Assembly: GCF_030269485.1 (NCBI RefSeq)
Contig: NZ_BSTL01000028.1
Coordinates: 1 to 64,000 of the forward strand
Direction of reading: 5' to 3'
Source of the DNA: Actinoplanes sp. NBRC 103695
Lineage (GTDB): Bacteria; Actinomycetota; Actinomycetes; Mycobacteriales; Micromonosporaceae
DNA: 64,000 nt
The stretch's first letter is position 1. Each line of letters begins with the position of its first letter. The position numbers were made by a program, and so were the translations under genes. The notes below the pieces were generated by a model. That model did not search any database and was not told where the DNA came from. It was given only the letters and a program-made list of their open reading frames with translations. Positions 18,333 to 29,237 of the stretch are shown one piece after another.

Positions 18333-21300
18333 ATGAGTTACGAGGACGACGAATACTGGGACGACGAGTACACGGACCATTCCCCGGTCGGCTATGCGGA
18401 GAACACGGCCGTCGCCCCCGACCGCTACTCGCAGCCGATTCCCCCCGGTCGTCGCCCTCGACGCCCCGCCCAGGTCAGGACCTCCACCTGGGACGGCGAG
18501 ATCGCCCAGCCCCCGATCGACCTCGACGTACGACCGCCCGACGAGCTCGCCGCCCGCCGCCGCAGCAAGCGACCCGGGCCGCCGCAGCCGCCCGGCGACG
18601 CCCCGCCGGCCGCCGACAAGCCCGGCGGCTTCGACAACACCCGGCCCTCCTGGTTGAACGACCCGGAGTTCGTGCCCACCGACACGACGGTGCCCGACCC
18701 GCTGCTCGACGGAGTGGTCGACTTCAACCGCCCCGAGCTGGGCGCCGACTTCGACAACCCCGAGTACCACGGCCCCGACGTGGGCACGCGCGCGGTCCGC
18801 TCCCGGCGCGAGCCCGAGATCATCGACTACGTCGACGACGACTACGACGATGAGGCGTACGCGGCCGACCTCGCCCGCACCCAGCGTGACCAGCGCGCCG
18901 GCCGGGCCACCGACTTCACCGACGGGCGGAGCGCCTACAAGGGCGACCGCGCGTTCCCCGACGACGATCTCGACGACCGGCGCCCGTCCCGCGACGACCG
19001 CTACCGCAACGACGACCGCTACCGGTCCGACGAGCGCTACCGGTCCGACGAGCGCTACCGGTCCGACGAGCGGCGCGGTCCCGCCGACGACGACCGGTAT
19101 CGCGCCGACGACCCCCGACGCGACCCGCGCGACCCCGACCGCCGGCGCGACGCCCGACCGCGCGACGACTACGACCGCAGGCCGACACGCGAGCGCGACG
19201 ACCGTTCCCGCGACCCCCGGGTGGCCGGGACGTCCCGCGACGAGGCCCGCCGCCGTCCCGACCTGGACGACCCGCGCCGCGCTACCACCCGTGACGACCT
19301 GCGCCGCTCCGACCGGGACGGCGTTCGCCGCGGCCAGGACGACGCCCGGCGTCCCGATCGTGACGGCGCCCGCCGCGGCCCGGACCGCGATGATCCGCGC
19401 CGCGGCTCCGACCGGGACGACCTGCGCCGCGGGCGGGACGATGTCCGGCGCGATCCTGATCGTGACGCTGCTCGCTCCGGCCGGGAATCCATTCGCCCGG
19501 GGCGCGACTCCGGTCGGTCCGGGCGCGACTCCATCACTCCCGGGCGCGACTCCGTTGCCGGCGGGCGGGACTCGGTTTCCGGCGGTCGGGACTCGGTTTC
19601 CGGCGGGCGCGATGGGCGTGAGGCGGCACGTCGTGACCCGCGGGTGCCTGGGCCGGATCGCCGCGCCCCTGGTCCCGACCGTGACCGTCACGTGGCCGGG
19701 CCCGACCGTCGCGGTGCCGGACCCGACCCGCGCGTCGCCCGGGATCCTCGCGTCGCCGGGATGCCTCGCGACGACCGTGGGGTCGCCCGGGTCGATCCGC
19801 GCGTGGCCGGACCGGAACGCGACGACCGCCGCGAGCCGGTGCGCCCCCGCGGTGACCAGGACGTCCGCGGGCGCCGCCGGGTCGCCATCGACGGCCCCGA
19901 CGACGTGGACATCGCCGCCCCGATCGACGGCCGCTACGGCCGCCCCGGCGGCGAATACGTCGAGAACTACGAGATCCCCGCCGAACCGGTCCGCGGACGC
20001 GCGGTCATCGACGGCACGATCGTCGAGGCGCCCACCGACCCGCGCGGCCGAGCCGTCCCGGACCCCGCCGACCCGCGTGGCCGGGCCGTCCCCGACGCCC
20101 CCATCGACCCGCGCGGCAGGGGCATCCCGGACCCGAACGGCGACCCCCGTGGCCGCGTGGTCCCGGATCCGGTCACCGACCCGCGCGGCCGGGTCATGCC
20201 GGATCCCGCCGCCGGACGCGCCCGGGTCGGTGACGCGCCCACCGGCCCCGACGCCCGTGAGGTCATCGAGGGCGAAGTCATGCCGATCCGCGCCCAGCGC
20301 AGCCGGATCACCGTCGACGGCATGGACGAGGCCGTCTTCGAGGGCCAGTACTCCCCCGACGAGCCCGCCGACCCGCGCCGCCGCGGCGCCCGCCGGCCCG
20401 GCCCGCAACGTCGTCCCGAGCAGCCGGTCGCCGGTCGCGCCCAGGTCCCGCCCGCCGGGGTGGAACCGCAGGAGGGCTACGACGTCTACCGCCCGCGGCG
20501 TGACGACGAGAACTGGCCGGTCTCCGGCGCACCCGCCGTCGACGAGGCACGCCCGGTCTCCGGCGGCCACGCCCGGCCGGCCATGCCTGACGACAGCCGC
20601 CCGGTCTCCGGCGGCCACGCCCGGCCGGCCACGCTCGACGACAGCCGCCCGGTCTCCGGCGGCCACGCTCGCCCGGCCATGCCCGAGGACAGCCGTCCGG
20701 TGTCCGGCGGTCGGTCCTACCCGGACGGCGACCAGGGCGAGGACCGCTTCGGCGGCGAGACCGGCGACAGCCCCCGCGTGCTTCACAGGACACCGGCGCC
20801 GACCTTGCCCCGCGTCATCCACAAGGCCGAGCCGCCGGCCCAGCCGCGCGTACTCAAGAAGGCGGAACCACCCGCCCAGCCGCGCGTCGTCAACACCGCC
20901 CCGCCGGCCGCGCCGCCGCGCGTGGTCCCGGCCGCGCCGGAACCGCCTGCCCAGCGGCCCGAGACCGCTTCACCGGCGCCCGCCGTGCCCGCCGCGACGG
21001 CGTCGCCGCAGGCACCTCCGGGACGGCGTCCCGACAACGTGCCTCCGGCATCGCGCAACCCCGCGGCGCAGGCCCCGGTCGTGCCGGGCCGCCGCCCTGA
21101 AACGTCGGCGCCGCAAACCCCGGCGGGGTTCACCCCCGCTGCCCCGGCCCAGACGCCACCGGGCCGTGGTCCGGACGCCGCACCTCAGCCGCCGTATGGA
21201 AGCGCGACGCCGTATGAGGGCGTGCCGCCGTATGGAAGCGCGACGCCGTATGAGGGCGTGCCGCCGTATGGAAGCGCGGCGTCACAGGCGGGCGCTGCGC

Positions 21301-24300
21301 CACAGGCTGGCACGGCGCCACGGGCTGGCACGGCTTCGTATGACGGTGCGGCGCCGCATGCGGGTGCGGCGCCGCAGGCACCAGACGGCCAGTGGCCCGG
21401 CACCGCGGCTCCGGGATCGCGTGGCGCGGTCCCGCCGCAGGCGAATCCCGGCCGCGTGGCCGAACCGCCATCTGCACGGGTTCCTGCCACGACTCAGGCA
21501 CCACCTCCCCGTCGCGGGGCCGCGCCGGCGGCAGCGCGAGTATCGGCACCGCCGCCGGCACCTCCTGGCCGTCGACCCGATCAGGTCCCACTGGCGCAGA
21601 CGGCTCCGGCACAAGCGGCTCCGGCACAAGCGGCTCCGGCACAAGCGGCTCCGGCACAGGGCGCGCCGCCTGCCGGCCAGGCGCCGGCCGAAGGGAAGCG
21701 CCGCTTCCCGTGGAGCCGCCTCTCCAAGCAGGGCGGGAAGCAGTCGAAGTCTCGTCCTTCCAGCTCCGCCTCCGAGCCGCTGGGCGCGGACGGCCTCGGG
21801 CTCCTGCCGTCCGCAGAGGGCGGTCAGCAGTGGCAGGCCGACGCGGATTCCTGGGCATCGCCGGCGGGATATTCCGCCGAGCAGCAGCTTTGGGCACAGC
21901 AGGAGCAGGACTGGACGGTTCCGGGTTCCTCCCCGCAGACGCCCGAGCAGCAGGCATGGACGCCCGGGGCCGACGAGCCGCAATCGTGGATGCCCCAGGG
22001 CTCCGAGCCACAGGCGTGGGCATCGCACACATCCGGACAGCAGGCATGGCCGGCGCAGGAGTCCGAGCCGCAGGCCTGGGATTCCCAAGCACCAGAGCAG
22101 GCGTGGGACCGCGAAGCGACCGACCACGCGTGGGATCCCCAGGCAACCGAACGGACGTGGGCACCCCAGCCCGCCGAACAGGCTTGGGATCCCCAAGCGA
22201 CCGACCAGGCGTGGAGTCCCCAGCCGGCCGAGCAGGCCTGGGATCCCCAAGCGACTGCGCAGGGGTGGAGCCCCCAGCCGGCCGAGCAGGCATGGAATCC
22301 CCAGCCGGCCGAGCAGGCATGGGATCCCCGCGCCACCGAGCAGATGCGGACTTCCGAGCAGGCCGGGTGGCCGATCGCGAGCCAGGCCGAGAACGAGCCT
22401 TGGGCGGACCCTGCCCAGCCGCAACAGTCCGAGCCGCTCGCTGCGCCGGAAATGCGACCGGGCGGGCCGTTGCCGACGCGCGGCCGAGGACAGTCGCTGG
22501 GCGGCGGCGAGGAAAGTTGGAACGGTTTCGGGGGCTCCCCCTCTTCGGAGACGGAGAGTGGCATGCCCACTTCCGAGGCGAGGAGTGGCACGGCAGCGCC
22601 GCAGGCGGGCATGCACCCGCAACCGCGGACAGCGCAGCCCCAGACCGCGCAGCCCCAGGCCCCGCAGCCGCGGGCCGCGCAGCCGCGGGCGTGGCAGGAA
22701 AACTCGAGCGCGCTGGGGGACGGTGTTCCGCAAGGGCCGACCCCTCGGCAGCTCGGCAGCGCGGCAGCACCCGCCGCACCGGCAGCACCCGCAGCGCGGC
22801 AGGGTGGGACGCCGGCGCCGCCGCGCGGCGGAGAACCGGCGGGACTGGCACCGCGGCACGGTGGGACTCCGGAAGGACCGGCGCCTCGGCACGGCAGCGC
22901 TCCGCAGGGACCGGCGCCCCGGCACGGCGGCACTCCGGAAGGACCGGCACCGCGGCACGGCGGTGCTGCGCCTCGGCATGGTGGGGCCCCGACGGGACCG
23001 GCACCGCGGCACGGCGCGCCGCACGGGTCGCCCGAGACCTGGCGCCAGGACTCGGGTGAGCAGGCCGCCGCCTGGAACGAGGTCACGCCGCCTCAAGGCG
23101 CTCCCGCGGCAGGACCGGCGAAGCGGCAGGAGCCTGAACTCCGGGTTCCGCGCTATGCGGCTGACGCACCGGTGTCCGGAGGAGCACCGCCGGCGACCGC
23201 ACCGACGGCTCAAGCGCCGGCTTCCGCGGGGACGCCTCAGGCACCCGTGCCAGGCGCTCCCGTCTCCGGCGTTCCCGGGTCGGAGGATGCGCGGGCTAAC
23301 GGCGTTCCGCGTGGTGAGCGGCCCGCCCCGCCCACGCCGGTCACGGCTCCCATCGGGCGGCTGGTCATCGCCGGGCCGGACATGGAGCCGCGCAAGTATG
23401 TCGACGCCGACCTCAAGATCGACTGGTTCGGCAAGGATGGCGAAGGCCCCAAGACCGGCGATGGCACGGCGGCTGGCGGCAAGGCAGTCGGTGCCGAGGC
23501 TGGAAATAACCCTGAGAAGCCGGCGGCCGGAAGCGCCCCGAAGATGCCGGCGGCCGGAAGCGCCCCGAAGATGCCGGCGGCCGGGAGCGCCCCGGAGGAG
23601 CCGACGGCTGGGAACGCCGCAGCGAAGCTGAAGGCCGCATCCTCCGCGGAGGCGACCGACGGCGACGGCCTGGTCATCGACATGGACATCAGCGGTCTCT
23701 TCGACGGCCGCGGGGTAACCGCCCAGCAGGCCATGATCGTCGCCCGTGAGCTGCGGGAACAGAACGCCAAGGCGGTCTCGGACCAGGTGGGCGCGGGCGC
23801 CGTCGCAGAACCGCCGCGGCCGGAAACCAACGGCGCTGGACCAGCCGTAAGCGCCGGGCCGGGCATGAACGCGGCGCAGGGCATGAACGCGGCGCAGGGC
23901 ACGAGCGCCGGGCCGGGCATGAACGCCGGGCCGGGCGCCAGTGATGGGCCGGCCGTGAGTGAGGGGCCGACGGCCGCTGACCTGGAGGCGATTCGGTGGC
24001 GGCTGGACGGCGGGACTTTGCGCGAGGTGGTCGACGATCACGATGCGCTGCGCAAGCTCGGTGAACAGCTGGACGGGCCGCTCGCCGCCGATCAGGACGA
24101 CGACTCGATGGCGGGGCTGCTCAGTGTGCGGGCCGAGGTCTACCGGCTGCTCGGTGAGTTAGGGATGGCCGCCGCGGCCAGCCGGATGGCTCTGGTGCAC
24201 GCTCAGCGGGCGGGTAACTCGCGGGCCAGGGTGATCGCTCAGGCCGAGCTGGCGCACGTGCTGCGGCTGCGGGGGGACTTCGACGAGGCGGATCGGCTCT

Positions 24301-24614
24301 TCGAGGAGGCGGCCAGCTCGGAGACGCCGGAGGCGTTGCGCAGCGTGGTGCATGAGAACGCGGGGCGGAGCGCCTTCGATCAGGGGCGGCACATGGAGGC
24401 GCTGGATCACTTCGCGCGGGCGGTTCGGCTGGGGCCGGAGAACGACATGGACCTGGTGGAGCGGGTCGGTGTGAGCCTGGAGGCGATCTACATCCACGTG
24501 CTCCGGGACGGCTGGGGGCCCTACCCGCGGATGCGCCGGGAGATCATCGACCCGGAACTGCTGGCTCAGATGGAACAGCTGGAGCGGCGCCCGGAACCAC
24601 CGGCGCAGGGCTGA
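18333..24614 (+). CDS. Giant low-complexity protein with C-terminal TPR region
   Basis: Protein of 2,093 residues, not recognised. ATG 18333 has GAGG 6 bases upstream. The first 1,850 residues are disordered and built of internal repeats: RYRSDE (near 225-250), RDSVSGG (near 405-430), DPRGRAVPD (570-628), DSRPVSGGHARPAMP (740-793), PPYGSATPYEGV (955-978), PAQAA (1090-1110), a Trp-periodic stretch with AW every 9-13 residues (1170-1345), APRHGGTPEGP (1500-1565) and AAGSAPKMP (1730-1756). Charge changes from Arg/Asp-rich to Pro/Ala/Gln-rich along the chain. Residues about 1880-2080 form helical TPR-like repeats (AVYRLLGELGMAAAASRMAL-like and GDFDEADRLFEEA). No signal peptide or membrane segment is seen, so it is probably cytoplasmic. 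The frame is uninterrupted over 6.3 kb. Its last 71 bases overlap the convergent GGDEF gene. Confidence 0.8.
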   Translation: MSYEDDEYWDDEYTDHSPVGYAENTAVAPDRYSQPIPPGRRPRRPAQVRTSTWDGEIAQPPIDLDVRPPDELAARRRSKRPGPPQPPGDAPPAADKPGGFDNTRPSWLNDPEFVPTDTTVPDPLLDGVVDFNRPELGADFDNPEYHGPDVGTRAVRSRREPEIIDYVDDDYDDEAYAADLARTQRDQRAGRATDFTDGRSAYKGDRAFPDDDLDDRRPSRDDRYRNDDRYRSDERYRSDERYRSDERRGPADDDRYRADDPRRDPRDPDRRRDARPRDDYDRRPTRERDDRSRDPRVAGTSRDEARRRPDLDDPRRATTRDDLRRSDRDGVRRGQDDARRPDRDGARRGPDRDDPRRGSDRDDLRRGRDDVRRDPDRDAARSGRESIRPGRDSGRSGRDSITPGRDSVAGGRDSVSGGRDSVSGGRDGREAARRDPRVPGPDRRAPGPDRDRHVAGPDRRGAGPDPRVARDPRVAGMPRDDRGVARVDPRVAGPERDDRREPVRPRGDQDVRGRRRVAIDGPDDVDIAAPIDGRYGRPGGEYVENYEIPAEPVRGRAVIDGTIVEAPTDPRGRAVPDPADPRGRAVPDAPIDPRGRGIPDPNGDPRGRVVPDPVTDPRGRVMPDPAAGRARVGDAPTGPDAREVIEGEVMPIRAQRSRITVDGMDEAVFEGQYSPDEPADPRRRGARRPGPQRRPEQPVAGRAQVPPAGVEPQEGYDVYRPRRDDENWPVSGAPAVDEARPVSGGHARPAMPDDSRPVSGGHARPATLDDSRPVSGGHARPAMPEDSRPVSGGRSYPDGDQGEDRFGGETGDSPRVLHRTPAPTLPRVIHKAEPPAQPRVLKKAEPPAQPRVVNTAPPAAPPRVVPAAPEPPAQRPETASPAPAVPAATASPQAPPGRRPDNVPPASRNPAAQAPVVPGRRPETSAPQTPAGFTPAAPAQTPPGRGPDAAPQPPYGSATPYEGVPPYGSATPYEGVPPYGSAASQAGAAPQAGTAPRAGTASYDGAAPHAGAAPQAPDGQWPGTAAPGSRGAVPPQANPGRVAEPPSARVPATTQAPPPRRGAAPAAARVSAPPPAPPGRRPDQVPLAQTAPAQAAPAQAAPAQAAPAQGAPPAGQAPAEGKRRFPWSRLSKQGGKQSKSRPSSSASEPLGADGLGLLPSAEGGQQWQADADSWASPAGYSAEQQLWAQQEQDWTVPGSSPQTPEQQAWTPGADEPQSWMPQGSEPQAWASHTSGQQAWPAQESEPQAWDSQAPEQAWDREATDHAWDPQATERTWAPQPAEQAWDPQATDQAWSPQPAEQAWDPQATAQGWSPQPAEQAWNPQPAEQAWDPRATEQMRTSEQAGWPIASQAENEPWADPAQPQQSEPLAAPEMRPGGPLPTRGRGQSLGGGEESWNGFGGSPSSETESGMPTSEARSGTAAPQAGMHPQPRTAQPQTAQPQAPQPRAAQPRAWQENSSALGDGVPQGPTPRQLGSAAAPAAPAAPAARQGGTPAPPRGGEPAGLAPRHGGTPEGPAPRHGSAPQGPAPRHGGTPEGPAPRHGGAAPRHGGAPTGPAPRHGAPHGSPETWRQDSGEQAAAWNEVTPPQGAPAAGPAKRQEPELRVPRYAADAPVSGGAPPATAPTAQAPASAGTPQAPVPGAPVSGVPGSEDARANGVPRGERPAPPTPVTAPIGRLVIAGPDMEPRKYVDADLKIDWFGKDGEGPKTGDGTAAGGKAVGAEAGNNPEKPAAGSAPKMPAAGSAPKMPAAGSAPEEPTAGNAAAKLKAASSAEATDGDGLVIDMDISGLFDGRGVTAQQAMIVARELREQNAKAVSDQVGAGAVAEPPRPETNGAGPAVSAGPGMNAAQGMNAAQGTSAGPGMNAGPGASDGPAVSEGPTAADLEAIRWRLDGGTLREVVDDHDALRKLGEQLDGPLAADQDDDSMAGLLSVRAEVYRLLGELGMAAAASRMALVHAQRAGNSRARVIAQAELAHVLRLRGDFDEADRLFEEAASSETPEALRSVVHENAGRSAFDQGRHMEALDHFARAVRLGPENDMDLVERVGVSLEAIYIHVLRDGWGPYPRMRREIIDPELLAQMEQLERRPEPPAQG

Positions 24615-25608
24615 CCGCCACGCGGCCGCGGCCGTTGCTCTTGGCGGTGTAGAGGGCCGCGTCCGAGGCTCGGACCAGGTCGTCGACGGTTGCCGCGTGG
24701 GCGGGCAGGGACGCCACGCCGATGCTCAGGCCGGGCGGGCCGGACGGCAGCGTGGTGTCCGCGCGGACCAGGGCCCGCATGCGGTCGACGGCGTTCAGGG
24801 CGGCCCGTTCGTCGCCTCGGATCAGCATGACGAATTCGTCGCCGCCGAAGCGGGCCACGAGGTCGCCGTCGTTCGCGACCTCCTGCATGGCCGCCGCCAC
24901 GACCTGCAACGCGTCGTCGCCGGCCGCATGGCCGTACGTGTCATTGATGCTCTTGAAGTGGTCGAGGTCGATGGTGACGACGGCGAGGGGGCGACCGCTC
25001 AGCTCGGCCCACCGGCCGGCGGCGGCGAGCGCGTCGTCGAAGGCGCGGCGGTTGGCGAGGCCGGTGAGCGGGTCGGCGAGCGCCTGTCCCTCGAGCTTGC
25101 GGCGCAGTTGGTCGGCACGGTCGCGCAGGCTGTAGACCACGACCGCGGTCATGATCAGCGCGATGCTGAGGGCGATCCAGTCGGCGAATCCGTTCGCGGC
25201 GCGGAGGGCGATGACCACGACGAGCCCTTCGCCGACGCTCACCGCGATCACGTTGAGGTAGATGACGCGGCGGCTGAGGAAGTTCGCCGCGTAGAGCACC
25301 GGCCACAGGTAGAACAGTTGGGAGCCGGTGCTGGCGTCCGAGGTCATCAGGTTGAGTCCGGAGATGACCGAGGTGGCGATCAGCGGGGCGGCCCAGAAGA
25401 AGAGGTCGGGCAGCAGGTGCGGGCGGGACCAGCAGACCCACGCGCCGAGGGCCAGCGCGAGCGAGGTGGTGATGACCGCGATGAGGATCGGCGGCGGGTT
25501 GTGCGGCTGCAGGATGACGCCGGTGAGCAGGACGAACGGCGCGGCGGCGAACTGGAGGTACGCGACCGAACGCGACGCGCCGTGGCGGTCGCGGATCTCG
25601 AACGCCAT
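24544..25608 (-). CDS. Membrane-bound diguanylate cyclase
   Basis: Makes cyclic di-GMP from two GTP. Of 354 residues, the first 165 hold about six hydrophobic segments (YLQFAAAPFVLLTGVIL; ILIAVITTSLALALGAW) and the rest is a GGDEF domain: DPLTGLANRRAFDDAL, DLDHFKSINDTYGHAAGD and the intact active site RFGGDEF. The product-inhibition RxxD position reads NDGD, so the arginine is missing and feedback control may be weak. ATG 25608 has GGAGGAGG upstream. It overlaps the convergent giant gene by 71 bases and lies next to no obvious c-di-GMP receptor. Confidence 0.93.
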   Translation of the reverse strand: MAFEIRDRHGASRSVAYLQFAAAPFVLLTGVILQPHNPPPILIAVITTSLALALGAWVCWSRPHLLPDLFFWAAPLIATSVISGLNLMTSDASTGSQLFYLWPVLYAANFLSRRVIYLNVIAVSVGEGLVVVIALRAANGFADWIALSIALIMTAVVVYSLRDRADQLRRKLEGQALADPLTGLANRRAFDDALAAAGRWAELSGRPLAVVTIDLDHFKSINDTYGHAAGDDALQVVAAAMQEVANDGDLVARFGGDEFVMLIRGDERAALNAVDRMRALVRADTTLPSGPPGLSIGVASLPAHAATVDDLVRASDAALYTAKSNGRGRVAVSPAPVVPGAAPAVPSEPAVPGR

Positions 25609-25673
25609 GGCGCCTCCTCCGGGATCTACTCCGCTCAGATCGGCGGACCGGCGGCCCGGTTGAGTGTTGGCGG

Positions 25674-26854
25674 CTATTCCGTGCGCAGCGCCACTACCGG
25701 GTCGAGACGGCCGGCCCGTTGCGCGGGAACGACGCCGAAGATGATGCCGACCGCCGCGGAGACGCCGAAGGCTAGTGCCAGCGCCCACCAGGTGACGGCC
25801 GCGGGCACCGGGGACAGCCGGTCGACGAGCAGGGCGGCGGTGATGCCGAGGCCCATACCGAGCACACCGCCGATCGTTGTCAGAAGCACCGCTTCCAGGA
25901 GGAACTGGACACCGATGTCGCGGGGTCGGGCCCCGACCGCTTTCCGCAGCCCGATCTCCTTGGTCCGCTCGCGCACCGAGACCAGCATGATGTTGGAGAC
26001 GCCGACGCCGCCGACCAGCAGGCTGATGCCGGCGATGGCGGCGAGCACCCCGGTGAGCACGCCCAGGATGTCGCCGAGCACGCCGAGGATCTGTTCCTGG
26101 GTGACCGCGCTGAAGTCGGTGTCCGGGTGGCGTTCGACCAGGGCGGCGACGACCGCGTCACCGAGCGCGCCGATGCGTTCCCGGTCGGGCGCGCGGATGG
26201 CCAGGCCGTCGATGCGGTCGGTGCCCAGGAGCCGCTGCGCGGCGGTGATGGGTACGTGTACTTCGCTGTCCCGGTCGACGCCGAGACTCTGGCCGAGCGG
26301 CTCGAAGGTGCCGGTGACCCGGAACCGGACGCCGCCGATGGTGATCTGCCGCCCGATCGGGTCACGGTCGCCGAAGAGTTGCCGGGCGACCGCCGAGCCC
26401 AGGACGGCGACCCGGCGGCCGGTGCTGACGTCGGAACGGGTGAAGTAGCGGCCGCGGTCCAGGTTGCGGACGAACACGGTCGGCGTGGTCTCCAGGACGC
26501 CCTGCATGCTGGCGAAGCTGCTGCGGCTGCCCGCGCGTACCGTCTCGCCGGAGGCGACGGTGACCGCGACCCGCGACCGGTCGCCGACCACCCGGGTGAC
26601 CGCGTCGACGTCGTCCAGGGTCATGGTGGAGGCGGTGGCGGCAGCGCCCGCCTCGAGCCGCCCGGGCACCACCAGCAGCAGGTTGGAGCCGAGCCCCTCG
26701 ACCTGCGACTCGATCTGCTGCTTGGTGCCGGTGCCGATGGCCACCAGGGCGACCACGGCGGCGACGCCGATGACCACGCCGAGCATGGTCAGGATGCTGC
26801 GCAGGCGGTTGGCGCGCAGCGCGTCGACGGCGACCCGCCAGGCCTCGGAGATCC

Positions 26855-26858
<4 letters not shown>
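25674..26858 (-). CDS. MacB-type ABC transporter permease
   Basis: FtsX-superfamily permease of 394 residues. An N-terminal amphipathic stretch and first membrane helix (LRSILTMLGVVIGVAAVVALVAIG) are followed by a roughly 210-residue external MacB-PCD domain, then three C-terminal membrane helices (ISLLVGGVGVSNIMLVSV, then RERTKEIGLRKAVGARP). This 1+3 plan is MacB/LolC-like mechanotransmission, exporting or extracting substrate outside the membrane rather than transporting through a channel. ATG 26858 overlaps the ATPase stop. The substrate is unknown. Confidence 0.92.
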
Positions 26859-27531
<673 letters not shown>

Positions 27532-27535
<4 letters not shown>

Positions 27536-28863
27536 GGCAGCTCCTGGCCGGCCCGCACCTGGTCGGCGCCGGACACCACGATCCGCTGACCGTCGCTGAG
27601 CCCGTCGGTCACCTGCACCGCGTCCTCACCCTGCACGCCCAGCGTCACCGGCACCCGCTCGGCCTTCCCGTCACGGACCGCCCAGACCGTGGATCGCCCG
27701 TCGGCGTCGACGACCGCGGAGGCCGGAACGGTGACCGCGTCCTCCGCCTCGCGCACCCGCAGCCGCACCACGGCGCTCATCCCGGGCCGCGGCACGGGTG
27801 CGGCACTGCCGTCGTCGCCGGCGCCCTTGCCCAGGTCGAGCCGCACCCGGTAGGACACTCCCCCGCGCGCCGAGGTGGTGGGCAGCTGGTCGATCGACCG
27901 GACCGTGGCCGGATAGGAGGCCCCGGTCGCCGCGTCCAGCTCGACAGTGGCCGCGCCGCCCGGCTTGACCAGCAGGATGTCGGTCTCGTCGACCTCGGCG
28001 GACAGCCCGAGCCGGGACACGTCGACGACCGTGACGATCGGGGTGCCGGGGCTGACCGGGCCGCCCTCGGGGACGGCCGGGTCGGCGCCGGCCGGTGCCG
28101 CGGCGGGCGCGGCGGCCGGCGCTCCGCCGGTGGTGGCGCCGCCGCCGGAGAGCAGGTCGGTGAGCGAGGCCCCGGAGGCGGCCGGCGAGCCGCCGAGCTG
28201 GACCACGCCGGCGACGGGCGCTCGCAGGGTCAGCGCGTCGTCGGCGGCGACGGCCAGGTCGTACGCCTGCTTGGCCTGAAGTTGTTGAGCGGCCGAGAGT
28301 GCGCCCAATGCGCGGGAGAGGCCGGCCAGACCCTGCTGGACGGACCGGACGGCGGCGGACGCGGCCTCGGACGCCGCCTCGTACTGCTGCTCGGCGGCGT
28401 CGATCTGAGCCAGCAGCGCCGCACGCACCTGGAGGTCGGCGACGTCGCCCGCGGCCTCCCGTGCCGCGTCGAAGGCCTTGCCCGCGCGTTTGTCGGTGGT
28501 GCGGCCGACGGTCACATAGTTGCCGGTGGAGACCGGCGGCGCGGCGTCCAGGGCGCGCTCGGCGTCGGCCAGCCGGTCGGCGACGCCGGGCGAGTCGATC
28601 ACCGCGACCACGTAGCCCTTGGCGACCCACTGGCCGGGCGTGACACGCAGGTCGGCGAGGGTGCCGGCGGCGGGCGAGGTGACCGTGGCGGCGGCCCGCG
28701 CGGTGACCGAGCCGGGGGCCTCGACGATCTCGGCGACCTCGCCGCGGGCTGCGGTGCCCAGGCCGACGCCGGAGGGCTCGTCGCCGCACGAGGCGGCGGT
28801 CAGCACGGGCAGCAGTACCGCCGCAACGAGCAGCGCGAATGTGCCCCGGGGGTGGCGATTCAC
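27532..28863 (-). CDS. MacA-like membrane fusion (adaptor) lipoprotein
   Basis: Periplasmic-adaptor-type protein of 443 residues, anchored outside the membrane. A signal peptide ends in the lipobox-like LTAASCGDE. A biotinyl-lipoyl half (GSVTARAAATVTSPAAGTL), an Ala/Gln-rich helical hairpin (about 140-230), the second lipoyl half (LTLRAPVAGVVQLGG), then beta-barrel and membrane-proximal domains (GMSAVVRLRV; VTVPASAVV) are visible in the usual order. A Gly/Ala/Pro insertion lies in the second lipoyl half. Start is GTG 28863. It precedes and overlaps the ATPase gene, giving a MacA-MacB-like exporter in a monoderm. Confidence 0.9.
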
Positions 28864-29027
28864 GAGCGCAACTGTAATGCGGCCCTACGACAAGATCGCC
28901 GGCGTGATACCTGGGCCCTGTCGGGTTTCTGCCGAAACAGTGGACCTTTCGCCGACTACGCGGCGTGCGCCGGGCTGTCACCGTAAGAGTTCGACCCGCG
29001 GCGCCGTCCGCGGAAAAGGGGGAGAAC

Positions 29028-29237
29028 ATGCTCCGCGCCGATGAACTGACCGTGGTGCACCATGACGACACGGTCACCCGGTTCACCGACGTGCGCTACA
29101 CCCTGGGACGACGGGGGCTGCGCGTGAAGATGGCGACCGGCGAGGAAATCCTCTTCCCGCAGCATGACGTGCTCACCACGCATGCGGTCACGGCCGCCAT
29201 CATCCACAACAGGCTGGACTACGCCATCGCGGCCTAG
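29028..29237 (+). CDS. Small protein of unknown function, 69 residues
   Basis: ATG 29028 has GGGGGAG 4 bases upstream, which decides this start over an in-frame one at 28965. The protein is compact and beta-rich in appearance (VVHHDDTVTRFTDVRYTLG, then LRVKMATGEEILFP), with a helical tail (AVTAAIIHNRLDYAI). No signal peptide or family is recognised. It is convergent with the L,D-transpeptidase gene, the two stops overlapping by 4 bases. Confidence 0.7.
   Translation: MLRADELTVVHHDDTVTRFTDVRYTLGRRGLRVKMATGEEILFPQHDVLTTHAVTAAIIHNRLDYAIAA

Noticed and set aside
18114..20822. 902-codon minus-strand frame opposite the giant gene
   Set aside because: Its Val/Gly/Ala-rich, repetitive content mirrors the Asp/Arg repeats on the other strand. 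The plus strand has a ribosome site and a recognisable TPR end, so the minus frame is taken as a shadow.
18850..23631. 1,593-codon plus-strand frame overlapping the giant gene
   Set aside because: Shifted frame of the same repeats, Arg/Pro/Thr-rich without any ordered domain; it stops before the TPR-coding part.
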